Source: Gamsiella multidivaricata
Lineage: Eukaryota > Mortierellomycota > Mortierellomycetes > Mortierellales > Mortierellaceae
Reading direction: 5' to 3'
Assembly: GCF_025024155.1 (NCBI RefSeq)
Contig: NW_026251756.1
Span: 1-64,000 of the forward strand
Length of the DNA stretch: 64,000 nt
Below, in pieces: positions 22,809 to 35,050 of this stretch. Made by a program: the position numbers and the translations under genes. Every line of letters starts with the position of its first letter. The first letter of the stretch is position 1. Below the pieces are notes generated by a model that saw only the letters and a list, made by a program, of their open reading frames with translations, searched no databases and was not told where the DNA came from.

Positions 22809-25020
22809 ATGGCACGCAAAACAGATTACCAGACTATCCCAGATGCCGCTGGCTCATCCAACAACACGCCTACACAACCCACCGCTGCCCCCACCACTCT
22901 CAGTAAGACCTCCAGTCACTCCAGTCAAAACAGTCTCCACAGCAACAACAACGGCAGCAACAACCCAACCAGTGTAACCAGTGGAGTCGCCACTGGAAGT
23001 GCTGGAGTACCACCAAAAATCATCAACCCTACAAAGCAGGCCTTCACCCAACAATCCAATCAACATCAGTCGCCAATCCATGCTCAGATACCTGGCAGTG
23101 CCAATGTCACAGCCAAAGCAAACATGGCCGCTTCCAGCGCTGGTGCTGCTGGATCAGGAAGACCTACAGCATTAACAACTGCCCACAACTTATCAAGTAC
23201 TGGAAGCCCCGTTACTGCCGGAGGTGTCAGCAATGCGGCCGTAAACCTTCGCGGCAAGGTCAAGCAGCCCATGAGAACGACCAAGACCAGTCAGAAATTG
23301 ACTCTGTTCCCTGAAGAAAAGGAGGTGCCGGTGCTGGAGGACGAGTACGCTTTTGACGATACAACTTACAACCAGATCGGTCAACTATCTTCGGGAACGT
23401 AAGTCACTGATGCCGTGTGTCGGCGGTTGGATATTAGTGCCAATTGAGACATGGAGATGTTGCGCCATATCTGCTTGATTGAGATCCTGACCATGACTTA
23501 CTAAATATATCTATCCCTTCTTCTCCGGAAACAACTTTATTCCATTGATTTTATCATAACGCGCCAATCTTCAATGGACGCTCGCGTATTCACAGGGCAA
23601 GAAATGATGCCCATCGCATGAGCAAGCTGGATAGACAAAAACTGCCTCGAGTGATCGCGTACTGCACAGCATCGTCGTACAGGATGGACGATCTCTTCAA
23701 TTATCTCCAGTCACGCAAGACCGTGAATGGGGCTGCACCAAAGAGATTTGACGAATGGTAAGTATTGAAAACCTTTTCAGGCCGTATTGCACGTGGATTC
23801 CTAGCAGGGATTAATCCGGTGTTTATCAAAATGGAACGGATAGTATCTATACACCCTTCTCGTACACGACGACGTCGAAACCACCGACTACGGGTGATCT
23901 GTTAGGTCTCGATGAGGCCGCCACGAATGGACCACGTCTTCTTGAGCAGCAGCGATTGAAGGAGAACACACCAGAATTATTCTTCTTTGACTACGGCGTT
24001 ACTGTAATCTGGGGAATGTCAGAGCAGGAAGAGTCGCGTCTTTTGCAGGAGATCTCCAGGTTCGAGGAGGAAAAGCTGGGTATAGTCATCCTACTACACC
24101 AATTTGCGCCCTTGATAATAGTGGGGAGTATAGTCTAACCGCACTTTATTTGATTAGATGAGGAGGATGTCGAGACCGAAGAGTTTTCGTACCATTACAA
24201 CTCAGAGTATCAACCCAGGTACGTATCATCTGTGCAACACGATCTCGCAGTTCTGAAATGCGGCACCTAATAACGACCTTTGGCCCTTTTTTCTTTACGC
24301 AGGATTTACAACGATGTGATCACTCTCAAGAGCGCGGTCAACTACATGGTGAAGCTGACCATTTCGCACGCCATCGCTCAATCCGTCAAGATGACCCTCT
24401 TTGAGGGACTCATTGAAAACACGATCAACGCCACGAAAAATATCCCACAGACAATGGCCGAGACGGGCAAGGTCCCAATGTCTAGGTACGCCTTTAATCT
24501 TGAAAACGTTTCGCTTAACAGGATGAATCAATCAATTATGCTGACGCCGTCTTTGATGAAACCATAGGACGGCCATCACGAAGAAGATTGGACAGCTTTT
24601 CATCATGAGAATCAATGTCAATCTTGTCAGCAACATCCTGGATACACCGGAGATCTTTTGGTCAGAGCCATCGTTCCAGCCCCTGTACTCTGCAATTCGA
24701 GGTAACGACAATCAGGCATTCCTACAATAACCGTACGAGATTTATTTCGACTTACAGATAGCTGATACCTACAATGATTCTCTCACTTCGGTTTAGGTTA
24801 TCTGGAGATCAGTCAACGCGTTGAGCTCTTGAACCAGCGCACATCTGTGATCAGCGACCTGCTGGATATGTTGAAGGAGCACCTGAACTCTTCCCACGGC
24901 GAGCAACTGGAATGGATCGTTATTGTTCTCATTTTCTTTGAGATTGTTATAGGAGTCATCACCATTTGCTTGGATGCCTTCAGTTACAGTCGCGGTAGCA
25001 GCGCACACGTCCAATACTAG
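22809..25020 (+). CDS. DUF155 (RMND1/Rmd8/Sif-type) membrane protein
   Basis: Seven exons: 22809-23398, 23596-23757, 23844-24079, 24158-24218, 24303-24485, 24568-24701, 24797-25020; 529 aa. Residues 1-180 are low-complexity Ser/Thr/Asn/Gln. The DUF155 domain follows (VIAYCTASSYRMDDLFNYLQ, FFFDYGVTVIWGMSEQEE, EEFSYHYNSEYQPRIYNDVI, ISHAIAQSVKMTLFE) and ends in LLDMLKEHLNSSHGEQLEWI, with one C-terminal transmembrane helix (WIVIVLIFFEIVIGVITICL). The family includes yeast Rmd1/Rmd8, S. pombe Sif proteins and human RMND1. The fungal members with an N-terminal disordered region and one C-terminal helix are tail-anchored-like membrane proteins of poorly known function. The ATG at 22809 is the first in the frame. 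It shares a divergent promoter with DNA ligase I. Confidence 0.9.
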
Positions 25021-25726
25021 CCAGGCATTGTGAAGTCGAGATGCATAATATACATGACGCTCTTTTTTTTTTTGAACGCTGTATGGCACTATTGATTGGA
25101 ACTCCAAACAGCGCGACGTGTTGGTAACGTTCAACTTTCGCTGAGTTGGTTCTGTGGACATTTCGCAAAATGGGGTTTGCAGGGATTTCAGGGCAGTTCC
25201 TCTGACAAAGCTGCTTCACTCACTTGCAGCTCCCTATAGTTTATATTTCTACTCTCAAATGTAATATCCTTCGATCAGTTTCAGCATTTGTCCTAAGCGA
25301 GTGAGGCCCATCTTAATCACCTTATTTTGTGAGTAAGTGGCAGCCTGAGATATCATCATCTTTAGAAGATGAAGGCTTGAGGGGCTCCCATGGTTAGGAG
25401 AAGACGGGGCGATGGCTAGGGTGGATGTGGCTTACTGTGGGCTGTGAGTGAAGAAGAGGCAAGCACGACGCGTTGAACTGGTTTCCGGAAAGGTGTACGA
25501 CAATGCCATGCCGAGTACAACCAAGATGCTCCACTCTTTGAACACACTGTCGTTTCTTGTGTGTGTGTGTGTGTGTGTGTTTCATTGAAAGTCGTCTGAA
25601 AAGCATATTTCGTGAAAGGGACTTTGTACATTCATATAGTCTTCCTCCCCACCCCCTCTCTTTTCTTCAATAAATCCATCGACGCACTCGAACTTTGTCC
25701 ATCCTCCCTCCAGCGCGATCTGCACA
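25021..25726. other. Spacer with (TG)n microsatellite
   Basis: Between the DUF155 stop and the next ATG. It contains a (TG)n tract at about 25559-25580. No gene is visible. Confidence 0.5.
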
Positions 25727-28700
25727 ATGTCAAGCCTCGGTACAGGGACAGGTAATAACGATGGCGGAATCAACAAAAAAGCAACTCTCACCACTCACTG
25801 AGGTCTCTGAACACGTTGCTAAATAAGACAATCCTCCTCCTCTAGCCGACGAGCTGGCCCAAAAATACAAGGAGAAAGCACTTGCGAGGAGGCGAGGCGC
25901 GGGGTACGCTCTGGTGAATGCAGGAAAGATCCTCAAGAAAACTTGTGGAAACCAAAACCATGTATATGGGTATGTGTGTGTGTGTGCTGATGAACCCATG
26001 GTTTCTCGCTTTTGGATCTTGTAGAACCCATCAACCCAAGTTTCGTGGATTCACCTTGACAAAGAAGTTAGAGGCAGCTGATCCGTCATTAGAAGTGACC
26101 AACAAAACTACACCCGGAGCAGAGATCACGACGTCGACAGCAACAACAACAATACAGCAAGTGGAGACAATAGAGATTCAAGCAGACGTCCCAGAGTCGG
26201 GATCATATGTATCCAGGACAGTGGAAACCGGCAGTTCAGGATTGAATGAAAAATACCAGGAGCGTTTAAAGGCTCGTTTCCGTGGTGCTGGGTATGTGTA
26301 CCGTTAATGCGACCCAAAAAAAAAAACCAGGAATGTGCGCCTTTTTGCGTCCTATAACTAATCGGCAACTCTTCTGGATCATTTGTAGGACACATCGGTC
26401 AGATTTCAGAGGATTCACTCTTAAACCAACAAAAAACGTTGTGGAGCCAACTAAGCAGACATCGGCCGCATCTATACAACGTCCATCAGGCGCTGAGTTG
26501 CGCGCAGAGTCCACCAATCGCAGGAAACCAGTATCAAATACCCAAGATTCCCATCCTACAACTAAAGGCGTACTTTCAAATGCATTCAAGGAGCTTTCGA
26601 TCGACAGAGATTCTGCCAACAAAGATACCTTGGAAAAACCTGCATCTTCAGGAGATGTCAATCCTCGAACCCGAAGTGAAAAATTTACAAGAAGCACGAG
26701 CCGTAGTGCTGGTACGTATGATTTTTAGTGAGATATCGATGAGGATATGATGCCTGCTCAAAGTAATTTTTTACGATCCTAAAGGCATTCTTACTTTTTG
26801 ATCCGCCCTGCAGGCTATAGTCCGAACTTCAAAATCGCATGGGGAAAGAACTCAACAACTCTCACTTCAGACTCTAGAAAGCAGCCTAATGACAGGGATG
26901 GAGGGCTCTCGAGACCCCGATCTGAACAGCGACCGATCATCGAGGATACCATCGACGACGTGGACGTTATGGGTGATTTCGACAACGATGTCTATGACCA
27001 TCATGACCAGATCCCCAGTCCAGTCCGCAACAGTCCAGAGCCAATAACCAACCATCTGGAACCAGCAACAAAGGCCCTGGCTAGCAAACGGAAGATTATA
27101 CCGCCAGTGTCCGATACTGCGCCTACATCAACTTCAGGAGTTCGTAAACCAGGCCCAAGTTCTGGTGCGGCACCTGCCAAGAAACGGCGTCTTATTCAGG
27201 AAGAGGAAGAAGAAGAAGGAGCTGATGAAAACGAGGACCCTCAACCAGTCCATCAGAACCGGTCTCTTGAGCGAACGAACGAGTCAGGCAAAGGTCTCGA
27301 GAAATCTGCAGTGACAGCAGCTAAGAAGACGCCTGCGGACAAAAATGGAAAACTGGCGAGAGCTACCAAATCAAAGGATGTGAGCCGAGCACCACCAGCA
27401 CGGACAACATCGACATCGAAACCGGCCACAACAACGACGAGGACGGAAGGCGTCAGGCCTTTTCGGCAAACTACATTGATGCAACTCTCATCCAAGCCAG
27501 CACGAAATGACGGGGACCAATCAAGAGTACCTCCTCGGAGACAGGACGACCTGGACGACTCGGACGGAAGCGAAAGTGATTTCGAGCGAACTCAGGCCAA
27601 AGTAAAAATGCCGATGAGGACGGTCGACAAGGGCAAGGACAAGGATAACGGGAAGAATAAACGAACAACGTCAATGAAAGGACCCTCGACTGCAACTGTC
27701 AAAAGCTACAAACAGCTTCAAATCCACTGCCTCAAATTCTGGGGACCATTCAGCAACCTCAGCCGACCAGCCGCTGTCAGTAATAAGGCCACTGCGAGAC
27801 AGTTGGCTGTGCGAGGGAATGTGCCGGGAGAGCAGGGGAGTGCGTCGAAACAGAAGACCGTTCAGGACGTCTTGCAGTTCGAAGATGCTCCGCTGAGCGA
27901 GATGGACGTTGTTGCAGATGCCGTCAGAGATGTCGTGGACAAGTATATGTATGTCGTTTTGGATCGTGCGGCTGAAGCGCGCCTTGGCAAAATAATGAGT
28001 CTTGCGGCAATACACTCATATCTTGCACGCATGTCGTTCTTACAGTGATTCAATAGAGGACCAAAACATGGCAAAGGAGATGATGGTATTACGCTCAGAG
28101 CTGGAGACGGTTTTGATTGAACAGGTATGGTCACATTTCGTCTTGAAGGACTGGCGACCATCGGCACTGAAATTTATGGTATGTTCTTAACATGGTCGGA
28201 TACATTCCCTACAAATGCAAACATAGGTTGACTTGCTGGATGACCATATCCTCCTCAGGGCCTCGGTCAAAAAGGCCGCTGCTGTGAAGAAAGAACTGCG
28301 GGTACGATTACTGGAGACACAGAGACAGCGGCGGAAGACCAGGGAGGAGCTCCAGCGGGTGCGTGCCAGTTTTGAGAGGGAAGAGAGGGCTCGACGTCGC
28401 TTGGAGGAAACACACAAGTTCCTTACGGATCTGGAGGCCCTACGGGACCATGTTGCGGATCCGGACGACGAGGAGGAGGAGGATGACGATGATGAAGAAG
28501 AGGACAAACAGACCGGGGGACAAGGGAAAGCCAACCTGAAGGTAAAAACAGAAATTAATGGGCTTGGTGCACCGCACAGACCACCTTGGTTCAACCGACA
28601 CTAATAACCTGAAACTTTGACACTTTAGACTGGTCTGCAGAGCCTGATTGCTACTGTTGGATCGCGCTGTGGGGGACGCCCACGTGCGACCGAGAACGAG

Positions 28701-28856
28701 GATTCCCAAGCCGGCGTGCTAGGCACCCTTCGAGAATTCAATCGGCTACTAGAGGCGACAGAGAAAAGTTTACAAAGTATGCCTCTCGTCAATCCTTCGC
28801 TGGAGACCACTTCATCGAGGAGTCGGAACGATTACGACGACTCGGATAGCGATTAA
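25727..28856 (+). CDS. Putative inner-kinetochore CENP-U/Ame1-like protein
   Basis: Eight exons: 25727-25751, 25846-25903, 26025-26291, 26389-26711, 26814-27948, 28046-28124, 28227-28541, 28629-28856; 809 aa. A long, disordered Ser/Thr/Lys-rich region with acidic runs precedes a C-terminal segment (about 590-740): DVVADAVRDVVDKYIDSIED, VLIEQVDLLDDHILLRASVK, then a long coiled coil (VKKELRVRLLETQRQRRKTR...). This resembles the CENP-U/Ame1 coiled-coil domain, which pairs with CENP-Q/Okp1 in the COMA complex. Near the N-terminus ARRRGAGTHQPKFRGFTL (22-39) is repeated as ARFRGAGTHRSDFRGFTL (111-128). Both copies straddle an exon junction at the same codon phase, and they recall the Arg-Gly motif with which Ame1 docks on the Mis12/MIND complex. 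The assignment rests on pattern only; another coiled-coil nuclear protein is possible. Confidence 0.5.
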
Positions 28857-29864
28857 AAATAAAGTATAAAAAATAAAGCTCGAATTCTGACTATATAGTA
28901 TATTACATGATTCTATTGAATACAAGATGTCGTTTGATGAATTATGCTTATGATGAGACGATTCGCGCTTACTAAGTTCCGTCGAGGACACTCTTGCAGC
29001 CAGGTGTGCTCCTCCAAGTCGGATAATCTTCCTTGCTCTTGCAGCAGCCGAATGCAGTAAATGAAGTCGGCTTTTTTTAAAGAAAAAAAAATCCTGCTAG
29101 TGCACCTGTGGACCTCAATCCTTCTCCAGTGTCTTGCAGGAAATAAGTGGACTCGATGAACACCTCTCAGGAAATGGGAAGAAGAAGGGTGTGCACCAGG
29201 GAGCATCCTCGAGGGTCGGTGGTGCAGAAGACAACAGCACACAGTCCTCGTTCGTGGTAATGTCACCCAACGCCTCTGTTCGGGGGGATAGGAAGAAACA
29301 AAAGGTCATCTTGGGAGTAGATGGCAACGATTTGGCCGTATTTGCCTCTCTCTCCCCCCTCCATCCCGGTCCAGCCTCGATGGAAAGTGGAAAGAAGAGA
29401 GGCATAAAATGGTGTTCACCAGTGCGGAGATGGAGGTCCGGTAGTCTTTTGACATTTTCCTGGTATGTCTAGAGAAAGGCCTGGAGCAGGAGGAAGTGAA
29501 ACAGGCTGCGATCTACTGGTAGACCATGGTGGTGAGGAATGTACCGATCCAAACTATGGGAAGCACCTCGAAACAAGGGGGAGGGAAAGAAGATATATAT
29601 ACGCTAATACCCAGGATGGGATTGGAATCTGACGTTCTAGGCTCTTTCATTCCCATATGTCCTAGAGATAGAACCAGTACCGGAATTTCGGGATCGAGGA
29701 GACGCGTCATTATGCAATCCTTTCTATGAGAGACAAAAAGCCCAAGACATAGTGGAGCGCGGTTCAACTTTATATATAATGAATGTATTTTTATATCTCT
29801 CTTATTGTAACATAGCACAGCTAGATAAACGGTAGTCTTGAGTGGAGAAACAAGTAAACATGTC

Positions 29865-29891
<27 letters not shown>
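28857..29891. other. Spacer between kinetochore-like gene and secreted-protein gene
   Basis: No convincing gene. An open frame at 29134-29472 plus (112 codons) has no recognisable feature. A run of about 23 T at 29870-29892 lies immediately beyond the stop codon of the minus-strand gene. Confidence 0.5.
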
Positions 29892-29895
<4 letters not shown>

Positions 29896-30413
29896 GAATA
29901 ATCACCACCGAGGACGGCCTCGCAACCGTAGGTGGACTTGTTCACGGGGCAATCAGCCTTGTTCTTGCAGCAGCGGATACAATACCTCTGGCTATCGGGC
30001 TCGACCAGCTCGACATAATAGTTGTAACCAGCGCACTTGGATCCGACGGGCGCCTTGATGTCGTACTGTCCACCGCCATCCTTGGAGGACAGACCGTACT
30101 TGCTGCGATCAATACGACCGGTGACCTGGACATAGCCCTTCTGGGTGTTGGTCACAAAGTGTGTGGTCTTGATGAATCCCGCGGGGAGGGTTCCGGCCTT
30201 GGGGGCGCTGGAGATGGGCTCGGTGCAGAAGGCCACGGCGCTGTCCTCGCTCTCGGAGATGCCGCCGCCGTACTTGGGGGGGAGGAAGATGCAGAACTTC
30301 TTGGCGGAGATGACGGCTGCGGTCTGGCCGGTGACCTTGGCGGGGGCAGCGGTCACGACGGAGGCAAGGGCCACGAGGATGGAGGAGACCAAGAGGGAGT
30401 TGGTGAAGATCAT
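29892..30413 (-). CDS. Small secreted eight-cysteine protein, member 1
   Basis: Single exon, 173 aa. Signal peptide about 1-22 (SSILVALASVVTA-A), then a compact domain with eight cysteines: KFC, AFC, KC, YC, RCC, DC, GC. Conserved blocks shared with the paralogues in this window: FCIFLPPKYGGGISESE, YVQVTGRIDRSKYGLS, GGQYD, CAGY, VEPDSQRYCIRCC, ADCP, GGDYS. The arrangement (FLPP, YVQVTG, GGxxD, CxRxC) recalls widespread but uncharacterised secreted proteins of fungi. No catalytic motif is visible, and a cell-surface or effector-like role is only a guess. TATAAAAAG lies about 100 bp upstream (30511-30519, minus). The coding strand runs straight from the stop into a poly(A) run. Confidence 0.85.
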
Positions 30414-30958
30414 TGTAATGTGCTTGTTGCAATGTGTGTGCGTGCGTGTGCGTGTGTATGTATGTGAAGGAGGAGTGCTGGTTATGATGGAAGTAATGGA
30501 TATCTTGGCTCTTTTTATAGGCAGCTTTCTTCATTCCTTGGAGAGGTCGCGCGTCATAGGTCTCCCGGTTTAGAAGAGGATGTATCGGCCGTCGCCATGC
30601 TTCCTTCGAGACCCCACCCCGGTTCATTCTCTAAACCAACGAATACCTGTGAATGGTCTGCTCTCCCCACTTGTTTTTTTTCTTCTTTTTTTTCCTTTTC
30701 TCCTCTTTCAAATGCATGCTCTTGATCTTCTGGGCGTAGACCAAACAAATGGAAGAAGCATTACCGGGGAGCGAACGAAGAAATTTGTAATTGTGGAAAT
30801 TAGAGCCATATGCACAGAAAGAGAGCCAAGGACTAGAGAACAATACTAGACTCTAAAAGTATTAACCATATGCACATGCATAGCATTTGGGTTGTTATTT
30901 CTTGGGCTAGTTGCATTCGTCGATGTCCTGCATCCACCAGAAAATTGAGATAGTGTGT

Positions 30959-31000
30959 AGGGGGATGGGGGGTGGGGGATGGGGGGTGGGGGGTGGGGGG
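30959..31000 (+). repeat. G-rich tract, potential G-quadruplex
   Basis: At least six runs of five or six G separated by single T or AT/GT interruptions (GGGGATGGGGGGTGGGGG pattern). This satisfies the G3+N1-7 quadruplex rule several times over on the plus strand. It is isolated in an intergenic region about 550 bp upstream of the member-1 gene. Confidence 0.75.
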
Positions 31001-33673
31001 AAAGGAATGGTTGTTGCCCAGGAACGACGATTTATTAATAGGAAGAACCCTCAGGCGCGCATTAACGGCCTTTCGACTGGACGCCCAATTGCGGAGGGAG
31101 ACAAACAGCGATGACAGCTGGAGGATCTAACCGAAACATCGGCCTGTGGATCGCATCGGAAGTTGGCTGGGGACGAACTCGATCCGGATTGGTTGCTTGC
31201 GCGAGTGTTTTGATAAGGATTCTGTGGCGGACCGAGTCAATTGGGCGTCATAGAGATGTGAGAGATGTGAGCATGCACACCCATCGCACACACGCATGCG
31301 CCCATTACGATAATAATGTCACTGTGCGTGTGGTCATTGACAGATCTTTCTAGTGCGTCCTTACTCTCGGTAAAGATACCACCAGGTGCCCATTTTTTTG
31401 CACAGATCACGGATCAAACACATACACACACACACACACAAAAGCAATACTAGACTTGTCCTCCCTGTGATTGTGCCACCCGAGAGCGCGTCTCTTTTGT
31501 TAGCATCCGGTTTATTTTTACTACACCATCAACACTATCAACACCGTCCTTTCTCTCAATTCACCTGCTCACAGACATGCATGGCCCTATCGTAGACCAC
31601 ACAGGGTGCACGACAGGACCCAAAAAAAGAAATGTGAAATGTGCCTGACCATCTATGTCAGGAACAGGCAACAACTCAGACGCAGACCTCTTTGTTGTCG
31701 TTTTTCTTTTTGGTCGCAAGAGATTCATGCAAATCCATCCACATGGGGAGGGGGGAAGAGAGACGAACATTTTTGACCCCTACTCAGGACTCAATCGTCA
31801 GCTCCGCATTCCTCATGAACATGCCAGGTACAACAGCCCACACTGTGTGCAAGCATCATGCGTTCTAAACTAATCCAGCTGGACTGAAACAGCGTGCGAA
31901 ATTTTCTTGTTTCGGCTCAGTGGCAGGTTCGGGGTTTTGGGCGGAGGAAATAGGAGGGAGTGGGGGAGAGAGGGGAGAGGGGGAGTGCATTGTAGCTGCG
32001 AGAGTGAAATGGTAATGGATTAGAAGCCAAGCGGTCCAATGTATGATCAAAGAAGAATCCCTCGTCAATAGGAGACCAACGATGCATATCGTACTGTACA
32101 ACACTCAGGAAATGCGCTGCGAATTATCCTTCTGGAAATCTTTGTAGGCGACATTCGAAAAGCAAAGGCAAAATAAAATAAAAAAACTTTCGATTGAAGG
32201 AACGGATTTCTAGAAGAAAGTATGCTCATGCATGAAAAGACATGGCGTAAAAGTTAATCGCCATCAAGGCGCTGCAATCCCTGTCAGCTTCTGATAAAAA
32301 CGCGCTAGTGAAGGAAAAAAGGATCTAAAGACCCTGCTCAAAGCGCGTCTCTGGATAGCAGTATAGAAAAAAATACGCGTCTCTTCAAAGGTCCCAAAAC
32401 TGCCCATTGCTAACTAACTACCACCTGTTCTTGATTGGATTGGATCACTGCACACAAATAAACTGAGCAACCGCTCTCGGACCACAAAGTGTCTCTGTAT
32501 TTTTAACGTCGATCAATAAAAACAAGAGCAGACTGAACAAGATCAATTGGAAGAGAGCCTCGGCGGAGGAGTGGCTCCTATGGTAGTCTATAGTAGACAG
32601 AGAGACAGAGATGTCTAGGCCTGCTGGCATGAGCAGCCATCCATCTCCGCAGTCCTTACTATTCTTTTCAACCATTGTTTTCGCCAGGCCGTCTATTTGT
32701 GGACAGAGGTGGTTTGCCAGTACACAATTAGCGAAGGCCATTGGGCGTGGAGGTAGGAAGCAACAGGCACACGTGCAGGCCGGTTGCTTCAATATGGCTG
32801 TAGCGCATGGGCCGGAGTGCACACAAAGACAAAGAGAGGGAGCAGTGGCGCACAAAGAGAGGGAGCAGTGGTACAGAGGTTGTGCCGTATGATGCCCAGG
32901 GGGTGGGAGTGGATTAGCCGACTGCGTACGGCATCATGGGCAGGCTGTCCAGCAACAGCGGCGCAAGAGGCATGAGAACGCGAGGTATGTGTATTATTAT
33001 CCGCGGTCATCGTTCTACCGAAAGCGCAGGAGGGAAGGGCGTAAACGGCTAAAATGCTAATGCTATTTTTGGGGGGAATGTTCTCTCTAAAAAGGAAATG
33101 ACTGGGCGTGTCTGATCCAGCAGAGACATGCGTCCAACTGGACGCTTCTTTCCCATCAATGGGCGGGCACGGAGGCAGAGAACCATGCCATGCCTCCTCC
33201 TCTCCCGGGAGCTCATCGAGACGATCTGGGCACGGTCAATTCTGCCTCTTCAGACGTAATAAAGGGCGTCCAGGAGGAGAGGGAGCATGGGTGTGTGACG
33301 GGATAAGCTTGAGGATATCCGCTTTATCGATCGTTCTTGTGCGTCGGAGAAACGGGGAGGGGGGGGAAACTCACGTAGGTGTCCTGGAGAGAGGAAGGAG
33401 TACACTGTACAGTACAGTTGGGGTCATCTGGAGACTCAGAAAGGGGCCGTACAGCCCTGTCCAGCTGAGTGTGTCCTCCCTCTTTGACAGCCGAGTGAGC
33501 GCAGGCCTGGACTCGCTCGCCACCTGTTTGGAAACATGCCAGCAGCCCAGGAAACGCCCAGAGAGGCAATCGTTGTACCCTCCACCCCATTCATTGTACC
33601 CTCCACCCCATTCGTCCCTCCTTCCTCTCTCGATATTAATAGACACTCGCACTTCCTTCGTCGTCGCGTTCAC

Positions 33674-33681
33674 TATAAAAA
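33674..33681 (+). promoter_or_regulatory. TATA box of Thr-rich secreted protein gene
   Basis: TATAAAAA 84 bp before the ATG at 33758. Equivalent TATAAAAG/G boxes occur before every family member here: 30511-30519 (minus), 35717-35725 (minus), 37314-37322 (plus), 39714-39722 (minus). This suggests strongly expressed, TATA-driven genes. Confidence 0.6.
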
Positions 33682-33757
33682 GGAACCATGCTCCCGATCC
33701 TCTCTCCACTCTACTCTTCATTCCATCTCCAGTCCCTGTCACACGCATACATCTACA

Positions 33758-34441
33758 ATGCATTCCAACTTGAGAATCATCCTCGCCGCCATGGTCGTCG
33801 CCATGATCGCCACTGTCGCCATGGCTGCCCCTCACGCCAAAGTCCAAAAGACCACCGCCGCTACCACAACTACCACCACTCCCGCCAAGTCTACCACCAC
33901 CCCCGCCAAGTCTACCACCACCCCCGCTAAGACTACCACCCCCGTTAAGTCTACCACCGCCGCTGCCACTCCTACCAGCACCCCCAAGCCCGGCAAGCCC
34001 GGTCAGACGGGCGTGATCCTCGACCAGTCCAACTTCTGCATCTTCCTCCCTCCCAAGTACGGTGGCGGCATCTCCGAGAACGAGGACCGCGCCGTGGCCT
34101 TCTGCACCAAGGCCAACCTCCCCGGAGCAACGAACGCCCAGGTCCTCCCCAACGGATTCATCAAGACCGCACACTTTGTGACCAACACCCAGAAGGGTTA
34201 TGTCCAGGTCACCGGTCGCATTGATCGCAGCAAGTACGGTTTGTCCTCCAAGGACGGCGGTGGACAGTACGACATGCGCGCACCCGTCGGAGCCACTTGT
34301 GCAGGTTATAATTCCTTTGTGCAGTTGACGGAGCCTGATGCTCAGATCTACTGTATCCGCTGCTGCAAGAACAAGGCTGATTGCCCCGTGAACAAGTCCA
34401 CCAAAGGTTGCGAAGCCGTCCTCGGTGGTGATTATTCGTAA
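33758..34441 (+). CDS. Small secreted eight-cysteine protein with Thr/Pro-rich linker, member 2
   Basis: Single exon, 227 aa. The ATG at 33758 opens a signal peptide (ILAAMVVAMIATVAMA, about 1-24); an upstream in-frame extension is rejected because it lacks a signal and precedes the TATA box. Residues about 30-85 form a mucin-like Thr/Lys/Pro linker with TTTPAKS repeats, likely O-mannosylated. The same eight-Cys domain as member 1 then follows (FCIFLPPKYGGGISENE, YVQVTGRIDRSKYGLSSKD, YCIRCCKNKADCPVNKST, AVLGGDYS) and is very close to member 1 in sequence. The linker could hold the domain away from the wall or link it to wall polymers; that is inference. The 3' flank is homologous to the end of the palindromic repeats that follow. 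Confidence 0.88.
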   Translation: MHSNLRIILAAMVVAMIATVAMAAPHAKVQKTTAATTTTTTPAKSTTTPAKSTTTPAKTTTPVKSTTAAATPTSTPKPGKPGQTGVILDQSNFCIFLPPKYGGGISENEDRAVAFCTKANLPGATNAQVLPNGFIKTAHFVTNTQKGYVQVTGRIDRSKYGLSSKDGGGQYDMRAPVGATCAGYNSFVQLTEPDAQIYCIRCCKNKADCPVNKSTKGCEAVLGGDYS

Positions 34442-35050
34442 AAAAATAATAATAAGTAATAATACCAATATTAATAAAAATGAATTTAAATGAATTCAAA
34501 AGTTCCTGAATTGCCTCCACATTCCAGTGAAGATGCATAGATACATGCAGTGTTTTAAACCGTTCAATGTTTAGCGAGACTTTTTAAAAAAATCGATTAC
34601 GTGAAGGGAGGGAAGATCGGTTTTACCTTTCTCCAAAAGGAGGACATTTCCCCCACAAATGGGGGAACAATCGCGCAATAAATTCGATTCCTGTTTTTTT
34701 TTATATATATATTTTTTCTATTGACCATCATCCTCCTCCTAGACTACGGCGTATTTCCACTGTCAGCGACAGAATCCACAGGAACATACCTGCGTTCAAG
34801 TGCCACATAAAATGGATGTTTCTACAGAGTCACAGACATAACACTTCAACATCGCATACACAATCTTTGAAACGCGTCAATTGATTTTTACCTTTTATTT
34901 TTATTCGTTGTTCGCTATTTCCACGAGAACATATTTATAATGCGGCCCATATAGATGAAGACCATACTTGCTAATAAAAGCACAGCACAGAAACCCCCCC
35001 CCCCTCCCCTCCAAGCCAGAGGTCTTGATCATTCACAGACGTTCGCACGC

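Larger units (their letters stand above)
30414..33757. other. 3.3-kb spacer with G-rich tract, CA repeats and duplicated promoter motif
   Basis: No gene is supported. Contents include a G-rich tract at about 30959-31000, a (CA)n tract at about 31424-31441, a short imperfect tandem AGAGAGGGAGCAGTGG (32833-32871), and near the right end the promoter of the Thr-rich secreted gene. That promoter has a 22-bp direct repeat (TGTACCCTCCACCCCATTC, about 33575-33620) and a TATA box at 33674. Confidence 0.5.

Noticed and set aside
25559..25580. CRISPR-like or structured repeat
   Set aside because: Simple (TG)n microsatellite. No CRISPR array or bacterial-type feature exists in this eukaryotic window.
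33371..34468. Minus-strand open frame of 365 codons over the Thr-rich secreted gene
   Set aside because: The Gly-rich translation is antisense to the Thr/Pro linker and cysteine domain. The plus-strand gene has a signal peptide, a TATA box and paralogues.
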